Positions 34,246 through 45,904 of a DNA stretch of 64,000 nucleotides are shown piece after piece; the first letter of the stretch is position 1; the number at the start of each line of letters is the position of its first letter. A program made the translations under genes and the position numbers. Source of the stretch: Megascapheus bottae (taxonomy: Eukaryota; Chordata; Mammalia; Rodentia; Geomyidae); the NCBI GenBank assembly GCA_024803745.1, contig JANJXV010000016.1, positions 39,971,001 through 40,035,000 on the forward strand. Direction: 5' to 3'. The notes under the pieces are model-generated. The model did no database searches, had not been told where the DNA came from, and was given only the letters and a program-made list of their open reading frames with translations.

Positions 34246-34794
34246 CATTGTGTGACAACTACAATGAAAGGTTGCACTAAATCTACAAAGCAAAGGGTGG
34301 AATGAGTCAGGGGAATCTAGCCACAGTAATGCAAACACAATCACTGTTTTTTACTGAAAATCTGTTAGTGTATAAAAGCCACAGAAGTGGGGGGCAGAAG
34401 CAGTTTAAGAGTAAATCACTTGAACATGTATCAGAAAAAATTACTTACAAACCCGATAGTTAATACCTTACTTAAAAAACAGATGGTCCATAGTTCTTTG
34501 ACTGCTACAGTGATGAGCAACAAGCTGGCAAATACAGTCCTGGTAAATGGTAAAAAACCTCAGGCAACAAAACAAAGGGACCACATACCATAGATCTTAA
34601 ACACCAAAATTCCTTGGGAGGAAATACCAGTGAACTGTTATATAAAACACATTTTTCTGTTCATTACTTGACAAGCATAATTTTAACATGAATAAAGGAA
34701 AGCATATAACAAATTTCACTAAAGCAAATGAATTTTCTGTGATTTGCAAGCTGGCCGAAGAGTAACAATTGACTGAAATTAGTTAATCTTTTAA
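34246..34794. other. AT-rich interval, nothing recognised
   Basis: The only open frame of note is a 68-codon frame at 34387-34593, without recognisable features. Confidence 0.45.
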
Positions 34795-35390
34795 AAGTTT
34801 AATTTTTATTGTAAAAGTGACAGGCAAAGGGATTATCTTTACATATGTCAGGACATGAGTACATTTCTTTTGGACACTGTCACCCTTTCTCTTGCTTTCT
34901 CCCATGCTTTTGTCAACATAGGATCCAGAGGGTACCATTTCTGCATTTGCTCAGCCTTTTCCCCTCCATTTCTGTGCCTCCCTTTTTACTTCCAAGGCCA
35001 TATAAACAACCAGGTAAAAAGGAAAGAAAATCAAAAACAGAAAAAAAGGAAGGACAAAAAAATCTTTTGTTTTTATTTCCGAGGGTTCGTTTTGATTAAT
35101 ATTATTTTGTCTGATCAGATGTACATAGGTCTTGTGCCTTTCTGTTCATCTCCTAAGGGTCTCCTTCTTTGGTCTCATTGTGTGTAAATGCCTAGACACC
35201 TGTATAATATATTATGTCTTATTATGTTTGAGATCTGGCTTCTGTGTATGAGAGAAAATGTGTGCTGTTCTTCTCTTTGAGCTTGGCTTTCCTCACTTAA
35301 CATGATTTGTTCTAGGGCCATCCATTTCCCTGAAAATGACATAATATTGGTTTTTCTAATGGCTGTTTAAAATATCACTGTGTCTTGAAA
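34795..35390 (-). mobile_element. L1 with long 3'UTR and ORF2 tail, antisense
   Basis: The 3' terminus lies at about 34795-34810 (TTTAATTTTTATTGTAAAAG). A 3'UTR of about 400 bp follows, and from about 35205 to 35385 the reverse complement reads as an ORF2 C-terminus (NDIMSFSGKWMALEQIMLSE, with breaks). It belongs to a different, older lineage than the copies at 3.4 and 32.6 kb. The fragments at 7.06 and 23.8 kb share its 3'UTR. Confidence 0.82.
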
Positions 35391-35507
35391 TTAGTGACTC
35401 GACTCGTGTACATTTTAAGCAGTGTGCTCTTTTGCTTGTTTAACTAAATGATAATGCAGACGTATTATTCATCATTTCTGTATTATACAAAAATACCTGC
35501 TGCTGCA

Positions 35508-35668
35508 AAAATACCTTTATTATATAGTTTGGGACATATCTTCGCTGTTTAGTGGTGAGGTGGGGGCTGAAGATCTAAATTTGGATTTCATTAGAATATA
35601 TGTTGCAACTGTTGCAATGAAGGCATAGTTTAAATGGGAAGAGGAGAACGTACATTAGAAATAAACAT
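35508..35668. repeat. Unassigned duplicated segment, copy 2
   Basis: The direct copy of 34083-34245. The IDL-Geo at 35671 inserted right at its downstream edge. Confidence 0.85.
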
Positions 35669-35670
35669 CC

Positions 35671-35878
35671 GGGGCCGGGAGTTTGGCCTAGTGATTAGAG
35701 TGCTTGCCTAGCATGCAGGAAGACCTGGGTTCGATTCCTCGGCACCACATACATAGAAAAAAAAAAGCCAGAAGTGGTGCTGAAGCTCAAGTGGTAGAGC
35801 TCTAGCCTTGAGATAGTCCAAGGACAGTGCTCAGGCCCTAAGCTCAAGCTCAGGACTGGCCAAAAAAAAAAAAAAAAG
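35671..35878 (+). mobile_element. IDL-Geo-type SINE with 8-bp target-site duplication
   Basis: Both monomers are complete, the junction A-run is expanded (about 35756-35766) and the poly(A) is about 15 long. AAACATCC at 35663-35670 repeats at 35879-35886. Confidence 0.95.
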
Positions 35879-35886
35879 AAACATCC

Positions 35887-37028
35887 ACTTTAGCAAAGTC
35901 GGTGAATATGTTGCTTTAATAATTTTTTTGTCTAGTTCTTTTCTGTTAAGAAAATTGTCATTCCAACATTTTCTAGTCAAAATCAGTCTCAGTTTTGAGG
36001 TTAGCTTCAATTTTTTGAGAATTACTTTCTCCTTAGTAATCACTGATTTTCTGTGAAATTCTTAAAACAAATTTCTATGGTAAGGTGATCTGCAAATTTA
36101 TATAATATATTCAAATATTATCATGTAATGGATTGTATATGAAAGTTGAAGTAGTATAAGATGGTATTACAGAATAAGTTTACAAAAACACACTAATCCA
36201 TCCTAAAAAATTTGATATTCACTATCAAATCTAGTACTATCTAAATTTATATGTTGGACTGAGTGCATCCATATTTATGTAAATGTACCAAAGCAATAGG
36301 AATTATGGAATAAAACCAAATATTGCTTAGGTACTCTGTTCACATGCTGCACCATCTACAGTTAATAAATTTGTAATACTGATGAAGTGACACCTGTCTT
36401 TAATTCTCACAGAAGAAAGGCATGCATTCTCCATGCATTGGCTCACACATTTAATGTCGCACACAAAATTTACAAGAACAAACCGTTCCCCAGGCTGTCA
36501 AGAAATGTTATCGATTGTAGCAACTTAATAGGAAGCAACAGGTTTTAAGCAAAAAAAAAATGTAAGCTAAGTAAGGGGCAGAAAATAAAAGGGCATAGTG
36601 CATGGAAACACATTTATAAATAGCAAGCATCTTAACCCCGAGTTGGCCCCATAAGTAGGACATAATTTGAATCTGCTGTAAGAATTTTCTTCATTTGCAG
36701 TACAAATCTGATTGATTCTCAACATTTAAGAAAGTCTGAATATTTGAAAAATATTTTCTTCTACATTTCTAGTTTATGAATATGACAAAAATGATGCTTA
36801 ACTAAATTCATTGTATCTTTAAAATATTCATTTGTTGAAGTAAAATCTTGGTATATAAGCAGGCCTACCACAAACTTAACATTCGTCTGCTCGCACCCTA
36901 TGTTCTAAGACTACAGCTATGTTATAAAGCCTAGAATCTCTAAGCATTTTAAATGTTTTGCTATAGGAAGAAACTATTTTTATATTGAAAAATATTTACT
37001 TACCTACATAGAAACAGAAAAGAACATG
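35887..37028. other. AT-rich interval, nothing recognised
   Basis: No repeat family or exon is seen. Open frames are short. Confidence 0.5.
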
Positions 37029-37045
37029 CTTAGTTTTATTATTCT

Positions 37046-37243
37046 TTTTTTTTTTTTTGCCAGTCCTGGGCTTGAGCTCAGGGCCTGAACACTGTCCTTG
37101 GACTTTCTCAAGGCTAGAGCTCTACCACTTGAGCCTCAGCACCACTTCTGGCTTTTTTCTATGTATGTGGTACCAAGGAATCGAACCCGGGTCTTCATGC
37201 ATGCTAGGCAAGCACTTTAACCACTAGGCCAAACTCCCGGCTC
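37046..37243 (-). mobile_element. IDL-Geo-type SINE with 17-bp target-site duplication
   Basis: A near-consensus antisense copy with about 13 T at its start. CTTAGTTTTATTATTCT is repeated perfectly at 37029-37045 and 37244-37260, marking a young insertion. The antisense strand offers a poly(T)-GCCAG acceptor-like site ending at 37063 and a GTATGT donor-like site at 37163-37168. Confidence 0.97.
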
Positions 37244-37312
37244 CTTAGTTTTATTATTCTATAAATGAAGTTACTTTAACTTATTTTGAAAGCTGGGAAT
37301 AGAATCACACAC

Positions 37313-37402
37313 TATTATTAGAAAGTCTGTACTTTGTCACTCAGGACCTAAGAAAATTATTATTAGAGAGTCTGTACTTTGTCACTCAGAACCTAAGACA
37401 AT
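37313..37402. repeat. Tandem duplication of a 45-bp unit
   Basis: Units 37313-37357 and 37358-37402 are adjacent, equal in length and differ at 3 of 45 positions. Each begins TATTATTAG and contains GTCTGTACTTTGTCACTCAG. Confidence 0.97.
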
Positions 37403-37795
37403 TACTATTGCATGTGTTGAGAAGTATGTCTATGTGCTGGTTTAGGCAATTAAGTAAACAAACATGTAAGTATATGTTCACATATAAGCATATAGATGTT
37501 TAAATATATGATATCGAACCACTGAATCCAGCTAGCATGCCTCAGAGTTTCTATGCTTTTCTTTCATTGCTGTATTCTAAATTTCAGAAATGAACTCAGC
37601 AAACCTATTACACCACAAGGATTGCTGGTTTTAATGCCTGTTTTTTTAACAGCAACAGTTTTGTTTTTTAATTTAAAACTTGTATCTGTCTTTCTATTAA
37701 CTTATCTCCAACAAGATTCCAAAAGCTCTGCAAAGAGAAACAAGAACTGACTACGACACTGCACCATCCATGAATGTTCTGCACGTCTAGGAAAG

Positions 37796-37960
37796 AATGA
37801 CAAGAGTTAAGAGAATGTGAGAAAATATCTGCCAGCTATTCAAGGGATACAAGACTAAAGTCCAAGATATACAAAGATGTCAAAAAAGTTGAGCAGCAAA
37901 AGCACCAACCATCCAATGAATCAGCGGGCAGTCACAGAGGGTTCTCAGCAGTAGAAAGGG
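37796..37960 (+). mobile_element. L1 ORF2 fragment
   Basis: AGAAAATATCTGCCAGCTAT, ACTAAAGTCCAAGATATACA and AAAAGTTGAGCAGCAAAAGC occur in the order found in the late part of L1 ORF2. Neither end of the element is present and the frame is broken. Confidence 0.6.
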
Positions 37961-38650
37961 TCTCCACACTTGCTTCTTTGTTCCCCTGTGAACTGATGTG
38001 TTCTCCCCCAAACCAAAGAGGCAGGTGACAGAGCCTGTAAAAGAATGAATGTCAGTATCCAGCCATCTTCAGTGCAAACAGCTTCACCTATGGGTACACT
38101 TTGGCTTTTATGATTTTTGGATCTAATGCCTGCTCACAAAATGTCTGGAATGCAGCAAGAACAACTTGATTAAACTCATGAGCCCTGGATGTGGGCTGAT
38201 CAATTTCCACATGAGAATGGCTGAGGCTTGAAAGAGGCCATTTTATCCCCTCGTCATCCACCGGTCATATCCCTAAAGACGGTTGGCTGTTTGCATGGGC
38301 ATAAAGGGTATCAGAATCTCCAGCGTTGAGATTATTATTTGGAAATGGGATTACATTTTAATATATCACCTTTTGAATTTGAGGAAGTTTAGATGTAATG
38401 ACCCTGCATAACAAACTACAGGCAAGAATGAAATTGGTCAGGAACAGCACTGCAACTCATTTGAGAAAGGAAATTTTTATCTCACATTTTACTTTCCCTG
38501 AAGAGAAAGTATTGTGATTAAATCAATATAACAACAAAGCAACCAAAACAGCAAAAAAAAAATCTTTATAAATAAGTAAATTAACTTTGAAGGATTGAGG
38601 AGGTGATATTGTTACAAATACTGATTTTATTTATTTTATTATGTTTTAAT

Positions 38651-38858
38651 TATTTTTTGTCAGTCATGAGGCTTGAACTCTGGGCCTGGGCACTGACTCT
38701 GAGAGCTTCAGCTTAAGGGTACTGCCTTAGACCTTGAGCCACAGTGCCATTTCCTGTTTTTTTTTTCGATTTTTGGGGTGTTTTTTTAGTGATTAATTGA
38801 AGATAAGTGTCTCCCCTTCTTTAGTGCCCAGGCTGGCTTTGAACTGTGATTTTAATAT
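38651..38858 (-). mobile_element. Composite B1-like plus ID-like SINE, antisense, B1 part truncated
   Basis: TTTTTTGTCAGTCATGAGGC and GCTTGAACTCTGGGCC start the ID-like module. The middle segment carries an expanded T-run (about 38757-38766), and CCCAGGCTGGCTTTGAACTG is the last B1-like part. The B1 5' end is missing. Confidence 0.82.
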
Positions 38859-38999
38859 TTAATCAAAATTCTATATTTCCCATGAAAGATACTGGAAACT
38901 TTATTCATCAGCATAATACATATTAGTTAACTTTTTTGCGTCTTGCTAAAATGTAACTGTTTCCGCTATAACAAAGGGTGGAGTAAGTTGTTTACATTC

Positions 39000-39188
39000 A
39001 TTTTTGAATTAGGTTTGAAAGGTGGAATATATGTAGTATGGAGGGTAGTAGAGGTGGGGAGTGTGTGGGGGGAGGGAAATGGGTACCAAGACATGTGAAA
39101 GGGTATCAATGTATGTGAATTAATGCACCTTCTATCTGGCAAATATCATGTAACCCTTTTACTAATTACAATAAAAATGCAAAAAAAA
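39000..39188 (+). mobile_element. L1 3'UTR-only insertion
   Basis: A short G-rich piece (39048-39082), then GGTATCAATGTATGTGAATT and CACCTTCTATCTGGCAAATA, almost identical to the 3'UTR end at 33505-33550, then an A-rich tail at 39168-39188. The 5' boundary is approximate and no target-site duplication was found. Confidence 0.85.
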
Positions 39189-40322
39189 GAATTTTGGATA
39201 TCTTCCTACTTTGAAACATTTGTATATACATAATGTTGTATTCTGGGACCTGCCTCCAAAGGTGAAAAGTTTCTGCCTTTCATACCTGCTGCCTTGAGGT
39301 CCCGGAAGCCGGCAGTCACATGCTGTTATTGGTTCATCTAGTAAAGGCTCAGAAGTATACAGATATTAATCTGGGCTCTTTAGATTTGGGATGCTAAACC
39401 TGAATTCACATACAGACAGAGGAATATTGATTGTTTGTTTTGGACTGTAATCTTAGGTTTGAGAAGGACGATGTGAGAAATCATGATAAAATTCTGAGAC
39501 AGCAGGAATATTAGCACTTTCTTGTTATATATGCTTTTGAGTGCAAGTGTGTAAGTTCAATATATGTATGTACACATATATGTATATTTATGTACACATG
39601 CATAAATAGATATAGGTATATTTAAATGCAAACTGAATTTTCAGACAGAAAAAGCTGCAAAGAGGGCTAACCCATTACTTGAAGGTAATGAGACAGATTG
39701 ATTGACTGTGCCTTCCAGTAATTTCTGTATGTACCAATCAAGTGAAAGGGCAGAGGCACCGTTCACAGGAGGATATGCCTCAACTCTAATAAAAGAAAAT
39801 GACTTTAGGTATTTCCATGCCTAGCTGACAACAACTGAAACTTACAAACAGAGGATACATTCTGACCAGAACCATAGACAAGCCTGTAGCTGTGCAGAAA
39901 GCAAAGCCCTTGAGCCTCTGTTTAAATTATAAAAACACAAATATTGCCTTTCATGACTGTTTTTGAAAAAACATACAATGAATACAAACATGTGGTTGTT
40001 AAACATTTTTTAAAAAGCATTTGAAACTTAAAGTTTTCAGTGCAATCTGAAGCTCTACAGTTCATTTGGAATGAGCTACAATTGTGCTCACGTAGTGACA
40101 AGAGCATACAAATGTGCAACCCTGACCAAGCTGCCTGCCTCCAGATTTCATTATTATGTTTTGAGAATCATGCTTTGCTGTATTTTATACAACCTTACCT
40201 AATTTGGCCTGGTGACTTTGGTAAGTCATGTGGTAGAGTTTACTTGCATAACTTAATTGATTGAAAGCTGCCTACAGATAAATGTCAACAGTTGATGGGC
40301 TAGGGGTAGGTCTATTTTGCAA

Positions 40323-40324
<2 letters not shown>
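39189..40324. other. Unassigned interval
   Basis: An alternating purine-pyrimidine stretch lies at about 39558-39620 (TATATGTATGTACACATATA-like). No SINE, L1 or exon is recognised. Confidence 0.45.

Positions 40325-40364
<40 letters not shown>
40325..40364. repeat. (CA)20 microsatellite
   Basis: An uninterrupted CA tract ending in CATGCATGCACGCAC. Confidence 0.98.
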
Positions 40365-40366
<2 letters not shown>

Positions 40367-42040
40367 CATGCACGCACAGAACTAAGCAATATACTCATAT
40401 GGAGGAAGGTTATTGTCATAATTGACCAGGATGATGACAATCATTTTACCTGAAATGCCAAAGAAGGGGAGAGAGAAGCTTTTGGAAAAAATGCTGTCAG
40501 ATTTCATTCTATCTGTTCAGAGCTCATTCCTCTTTAAGAGAACTATAAGCAAGCATAAGATATTCATGAACAAGTAAAAATAAGTGTATATATATAATAT
40601 GTTTTGCGCTTATGTAGATATACTACATGAAAGTTATTATATGTATATTGATAAAAGCCTGCTGCACAATAAGCTTACATCTTCTAAACGATGGTAGGTT
40701 GTTTCTTAAATAGAAAAATATGGAACAACACAGATGTAACTAACAAGAAGATAATTTCTGTGTCATTGTGATAATATCTACAAAATACCAGACATTTGAT
40801 TTCTATCAGAGAGCAACGTGAACAAGAATAAAGTACAGATATATTATACAGCCCTTCATCAGTGTTACTTTGTAAGCTATGGTAAGTGGAGGTAATTAGG
40901 GAAAGCAGCTCCGAAAGAAACTCAGAAGAGTGCATGTTCTATGAACTCACGTTTCCCTTCATGGATTCATCAGAAACAGAAGACAGGAGACAGATGAGCA
41001 TTGGAAAAGGTTAGCCATTGGCCCTGCATAATTAGACAGGACTCACAGCACCTGGAAGCCACACAAAAGGGCTGGGGGCGACCCTTTGCTGTGTGGGATT
41101 CACTCCTGAGGCTCCTTTGCTTTAAGCGCTTTTACATTCTTTTTTGTCTAAAGAGATTCACAGACTCATGCTGAGAAAAAGTCAAAAGTTCAGCTCTAAC
41201 CTCAAGGACAGAGTGTTTTGTATTCATTCTTTCCTGTTCAATATAAGGAGAAAAATATCAGAGTCAAGGCTAAACTGTGGGGTCCTAAAAAAGGTTTCTG
41301 TTTTATGAGCTTTATTAAATGAAGGGCTGGAAGAAGGGAAGTCTTGGCAGTGGGTGTTACAAAGCCTAGTCCAACTGGCACTTGAAATCCTCAGCTTTCA
41401 AATGAGTGATCGCAAACCCGTCATTCATCTGAGCATTTTGATATTTAATAGTTTAAATGTCTTTCCCACAAAGAACTGCATTCTGGACTGGGAGCAGTGG
41501 ATGCCTGCTTAACTGAAGGAAATTATCAAACACTTAGCTTATCTGCCCAAGTGTAAGGCAAGCACTTATTCCTCCTGCACTCTGAAAAGACATGGGAAAT
41601 ATTATGACTAATCGCAGCCCTGCAGTCTGAACAGGAAATAAGCAGTCAATGATGGGCAGAAACAAACTCTTCTGTACCTCATGTGGAGAAGAAAAGTGAC
41701 AAATAGGTGAAGAAGTGAACCAGAAAAATCCCAGATCAGATTCATTAACTCACACATATAAATAAAACTTAATAGGGACAATGGCAACAGTGTGTCATAC
41801 GTTTGGTTCCCTTCCTGTGGGGGAAAGAAATGAGTAGAAAAGAAAAAACAGAAATACATTTAGAAAAGAAAACTATGCATGAAGAGAGGGCTGGGAGCAA
41901 AAGATTCTATGTAAATATGCCAGAAATTAAGAAGTAATTCTAGAGACATCGATGCTATGAATATCTAATACACTTAATGATTAAGCCAAGCATTTCTCTG
42001 TTCTTAGGACATTGTATTACTAGTCAGTTTATTTTTACAT
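40365..42040. other. Unassigned interval
   Basis: A patch at 41000-41130 has more G and C than its flanks and no repeat identity. CTGGGAGCAGTGGATGCCTG at 41490-41509 resembles the first bases of a B1 element, but nothing else of one follows. The 83-codon minus-strand frames are not called. Confidence 0.4.
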
Positions 42041-42044
42041 AGAA

Positions 42045-42130
42045 ACTTATCTATCATCTATCCATTACTATCATCAACCTATATGCCCAACTACCATTTC
42101 TCGGTCTATCATCTATCTATCCTCTTATCC
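42045..42130. repeat. Degenerate (CTAT)n tetranucleotide repeat
   Basis: CTATCATCTATC-type units recur over about 85 bases with many interruptions, cleanest at 42105-42120. Confidence 0.75.
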
Positions 42131-42809
42131 TTTGGTAGGATTTATTTCAAAGGCTTTCATGTGATCGTGAGATTGTTCATTTCAAAATTGTAAGACATCA
42201 TAAAGTTCATGTAACAATCACAGGATTTCTTAGTCTTACGAAAATGTGTCTGTGCTCTTCAGTCTTCTGTCAACTGGACCAGAATCCCTGAGTTATGGGG
42301 AATGGCCTGCCTTACTTGAAGTCTAAAGTCTTGTATTACTGTTAATCCATCTAAAAATGCATCTTCACAGCAACACTTAAGACTGGCTTCTAATCAACCA
42401 GTGGGCTCAGTATTCTAGCCAAGTTGAAAGAAAGCCATCACAGAGCTATGATTTATGCAGTGAATATTTAAAGTCTGACTTTGAACTGTTAGAAAAGCAT
42501 CCATAAAATCCAAGAAATGGAAGAAATTGGGAATTATTGGTAGAAACCTCCCATAAGGCAAGGGGAATGCTGCCTGCTCCCTCAGAGCCACACATGCATT
42601 GGACACCTGACTGATTCTGCACACACTGGTCCTTGTGTCTGGGAAATTATAACTCCTCTCTCAGGAAGAAAACCAAAGGCTACCTGTGTAGGAAAAGTTA
42701 TCCCTAGGAGAAAGGATATCTGAATTCATTTATTAATACCTAAAGCCTATCACAAAATGACCAAACTGTTCCCAGCAACTGAGTCCTGTAGCAGCACTAG
42801 CAGGTAGAA

Positions 42810-42882
42810 GAAGCCATAAGGAGAAAGCCCTAGGACAGAGAGCACGCCTTGAGTTCAAACCCCAGAACTGGCAAAAAAAAAA
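42810..42882 (+). mobile_element. 3' fragment of an IDL-Geo/composite SINE right module
   Basis: GCCTTGAGTTCAAACCCCAG, AACTGGC and a run of about 9 A match the last part of the shared right module. A new full IDL-Geo begins 24 bases downstream. Confidence 0.65.
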
Positions 42883-42905
42883 TTAAAACAACAAATTCCC
42901 CAATG

Positions 42906-43098
42906 ATGGGCCGGGAGTTTGGCCTAGTGGTAGAGGGCTTGCCTAGCATGCAGGAAGACCTGGGTTCTATTCCTGGGTACCACATATATAGAAAAAAGCC
43001 AGAAGTGGTGCTGTCGCTCAAATGGTAGAGTTCTAGTCCTGAGAAAGCCCAAGGACAGTGCTCAGGCCCTGAGCTCAAGGCCCAGGAAAGAAGAAAAA
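42906..43098 (+). mobile_element. IDL-Geo-type SINE with 9-bp target-site duplication
   Basis: The left monomer has GGTTCTATTCC in its B box (C in place of the usual first G of GATT). The right monomer is intact and the tail is interrupted (GGAAAGAAGAAAAA). TCCCCAATG at 42897-42905 repeats at 43099-43107. The 116-codon minus-strand frame is the antisense SINE frame. Confidence 0.95.
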
Positions 43099-43314
43099 TC
43101 CCCAATGTTAAGAATGGAATTTCCATTGATGGGTATTGAAAATTCTTCTGAAAAAAAGTTTCAATTGTGAGAGAGCACAAGGTTTGTCATAGAAGATTCT
43201 GGCTTGTGAAAACACAAAGTGTGAAACAGGTTTTAATATTTGAAACTATCTTTAAAATAGTTGTATATTCTGTAAATACTTAACAGTTTTAGAAAATCAC
43301 CTGGAAGCTGAAAT

Positions 43315-43600
43315 GTGTTTTAAATGGAGGAGGGGTTAGTGAGAGGGGGATGTATGAATGGAAAGGGGAACTGTGAGCAAATCATTCCCAAAGCTCTATA
43401 ATGTATTTCTCTATCATGGAGGAGTGGTTCACCGTATGTACCTGATGGGGGAAGAGGTGGGTGAGAGGGTGAGAGAATGATGTACTGACAGGCTCTGATC
43501 ATAAATCATACGTTAAACATAAATGACATGTTAAACTAAGACTCCCTTGTGCAACCATTTGAAGATTCAAAAATAAATAAAAACAAATTTTGAAAAAGCA
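43315..43600 (+). mobile_element. Possible L1 3'UTR
   Basis: Purine-rich GGAGGAGGGGTTAGTGAGAG and GGTGGGTGAGAGGGTGAGAG blocks are followed by TTGTGCAACCATTTGAAGAT and AAATAAATAAAAAC, the general layout of a rodent L1 3' end. No ORF2 sequence precedes it. Confidence 0.35.
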
Positions 43601-43799
43601 GCTGGAGCAAGGAAAAAAGTTCAATAACTATGTTTTGTCTAGAAAAAAAAGAAAAGAAAAAAATAGTTGTATAAAGGAATTTCAATTTAACAAAAGTTGA
43701 TGAATACAATTTCTTGATCAAAGCTACCCTTTTCATCATTCTGATCCCATCCCTCCTAGACTGTTACTAGTTATCTAAAGAGTTAGCCCTTGGATGTTT

Positions 43800-44000
43800 T
43801 TGTTTTTGTTTTTTGCCAGTCCTGGGCTTGAGCTCCGGGCCTGAGCACTGTCCTTGGACTTTCTCAAAGCTAGAGCTCTACCACTTGAGCCTCAGCACCA
43901 CTTCCGGCTTTCTTCTATGTATGTGGTACCGAGGAATTGAACCCAGGTCTTCATGCATGCTGGGCAATCACCTTAATCACTAGGCCAAACTCACGGCCCC
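43800..44000 (-). mobile_element. IDL-Geo-type SINE with 15-bp target-site duplication
   Basis: The antisense right monomer starts at TTTTTTGCCAG (43809-43819) and the left monomer ends at 44000. AGCCCTTGGATGTTT is repeated at 43785-43799 and 44001-44015. It forms an inverted pair with 42906-43098, 0.7 kb away. Confidence 0.96.
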
Positions 44001-44015
44001 AGCCCTTGGATGTTT

Positions 44016-45122
44016 GAACATTAAGTTAAAACAAGTAATCCTCCTTTAAAATTCATGTTTATGTATAAAAACCTATTTAATATTCTAAATTTCTCATACA
44101 TAAAGTATCTTTTTAGTTTCTACATTCATATCCAAGTTGATGAGTCATTGCTACAAAATGTGCTATTAAGAGTCATGTCAGAAAAATCTGCAAAATAGTT
44201 ATGGATGGGAAATCAAAGGAATGCGGTGGAATTCAGGGGTGAATTTTCAGCCTACAGAATGAATGAATGGGTCAATGAGTGTTTTTCAAATTAACCTCAA
44301 AAGTGCAAAAAAAGAATGTCAAAGGCATACAGTAAAATTCAGTGCAGAATAGCAGAAGAAAGGGTAATTTTAAAATGTAAAAACCAAATCAGATAAATGT
44401 GGAAAATACTATTACATGTATCAAGAGCTGATTTTACATGAACTAGAACTTGATAGGAGACTAAAAACTGAAAACTAAAAATGGATTGAAGTGCTTTTTT
44501 CTTCTGAAACTCAAACTGCCAGCACTAAATTTTCCGTGACTAAAGATCCCCCCCATTTCTGTAGGTAAAGACACATTTTCCTCAGTACTTTTTAAAATTG
44601 TAAATCGTCAGAGAATGAATTATTCAAGTAGTAACATTTTATCTTCATGAGATTGATGGAGATTAAGAGAGCAATTACTTTCTAGGCCACTAAGGAAATA
44701 TTTTCTGAAAAGGTGAGTTGTGCTTGAGTGAGAGGAAAGGAGTGTTTCCAGACAGGGAAAGAGAGCCTAGAAGCAATGAATCTGAATAGGCAAGATAATG
44801 GCTTGAGAGAAAGCAAACACGTATTAGATCAATAATACTTGTTTATAAAATTTACTCTTTTGTATAAATACAAAAGATTCTCTGATCTAAACACTCTTAG
44901 AATATATATACCATGTCTCTTAAATTATGAAATGTATTTTATAGATGACAGTTACGTACACTTGCATGCTTGAAATTTAAATATGATGGTTGCTTAGTTT
45001 AGGAAATAGAGTGCTTAAATAGCATTTAACTATCCATTTTAAATGGAAAGAAATTTCAAAATTATTTTCTGATTTCCTCACAAGGCAAACAAAATTAGAA
45101 GATATAAGACCACTGATGAAAT
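44016..45122. other. AT-rich interval, nothing recognised
   Basis: No repeat or exon is seen. A C-run lies at 44549-44554. Confidence 0.5.
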
Positions 45123-45184
45123 CTTTTAACACTCAGATGATATGATGCCATTCCTTTTAGCACTCAGATGATAAGACATCATAG
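45123..45184. repeat. Short tandem duplication, 31-bp period
   Basis: CTTTTAACACTCAGATGAT at 45123-45141 and CTTTTAGCACTCAGATGAT at 45154-45172 differ at one base and sit 31 bp apart; the intervening bases are partly similar. Confidence 0.8.
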
Positions 45185-45719
45185 CTACCTACTAATCAAA
45201 CTATTCCAGCTTCAATTAGCCAGAGATCATTGGAAAGTCAACCGGAAAGGCTATCTGATTGGAACTGGGTCAACCAAACATGTGAAACAGGAAGAAACCT
45301 ACATGTACACATGTCAAAGAATCAAGAAAAGCTGAAGTGCAATTCTGTATCACAAGGGACATTGGGAAAAGGGGCACCAAAGACTGACAAGACAAGATGT
45401 TTCTGTGCTTCAACTGGGTAAGAAGAGATAGGAAGTCATCCACCTTGTAAACTCATGTTTTCAATTATTTCTCTTGTGGAAGGAATGGAAAAATTGATGG
45501 TAGTACTTATTGCTACACAGGTAAAAGAGAATTTGTGGTATGTGGCAGAAACTGAGAAAAGTACAAGAGTAATTCCACAAATCCCAGACCGAGAGCCTGT
45601 AACGATTAATCCCTGGGTGAAATCCCAGAGTCAATACCAGGCTGTGTATCAATAGTTTTCTCTTGTAAGAGGGAAGACGGTTTAGGTGGAAGTATTTTGC
45701 AGGGGTGTGGTGGGAGGAG

Positions 45720-45800
45720 GTCCTGGGGCTCTGTCTGGGTAGACTGCTTGCCTCTTACACACTAGGCAAGTACCATGAGGGTTCATCCCCACACTTTTAA
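45720..45800 (+). mobile_element. Degenerate ID-like element
   Basis: GGGGCTCTGTCTGGGTAGAC (A-box region) and GTTCATCCCCACAC (B-box region) are spaced like an ID monomer. The middle is diverged. Confidence 0.4.
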
Positions 45801-45904
45801 TTTCTTCATGTAGGGTCATTGGGTAGCTGAGACACTTTGAATTTGTAACCTTTTACATCTACCACATGTAGGTATACATCACTGTAAATGTGTGTGTGCG
45901 TGTG

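Noticed and set aside
41488..41525. B1 5' fragment
   Set aside because: About 20 bases resemble a B1 start, but nothing after them does; chance is likely.
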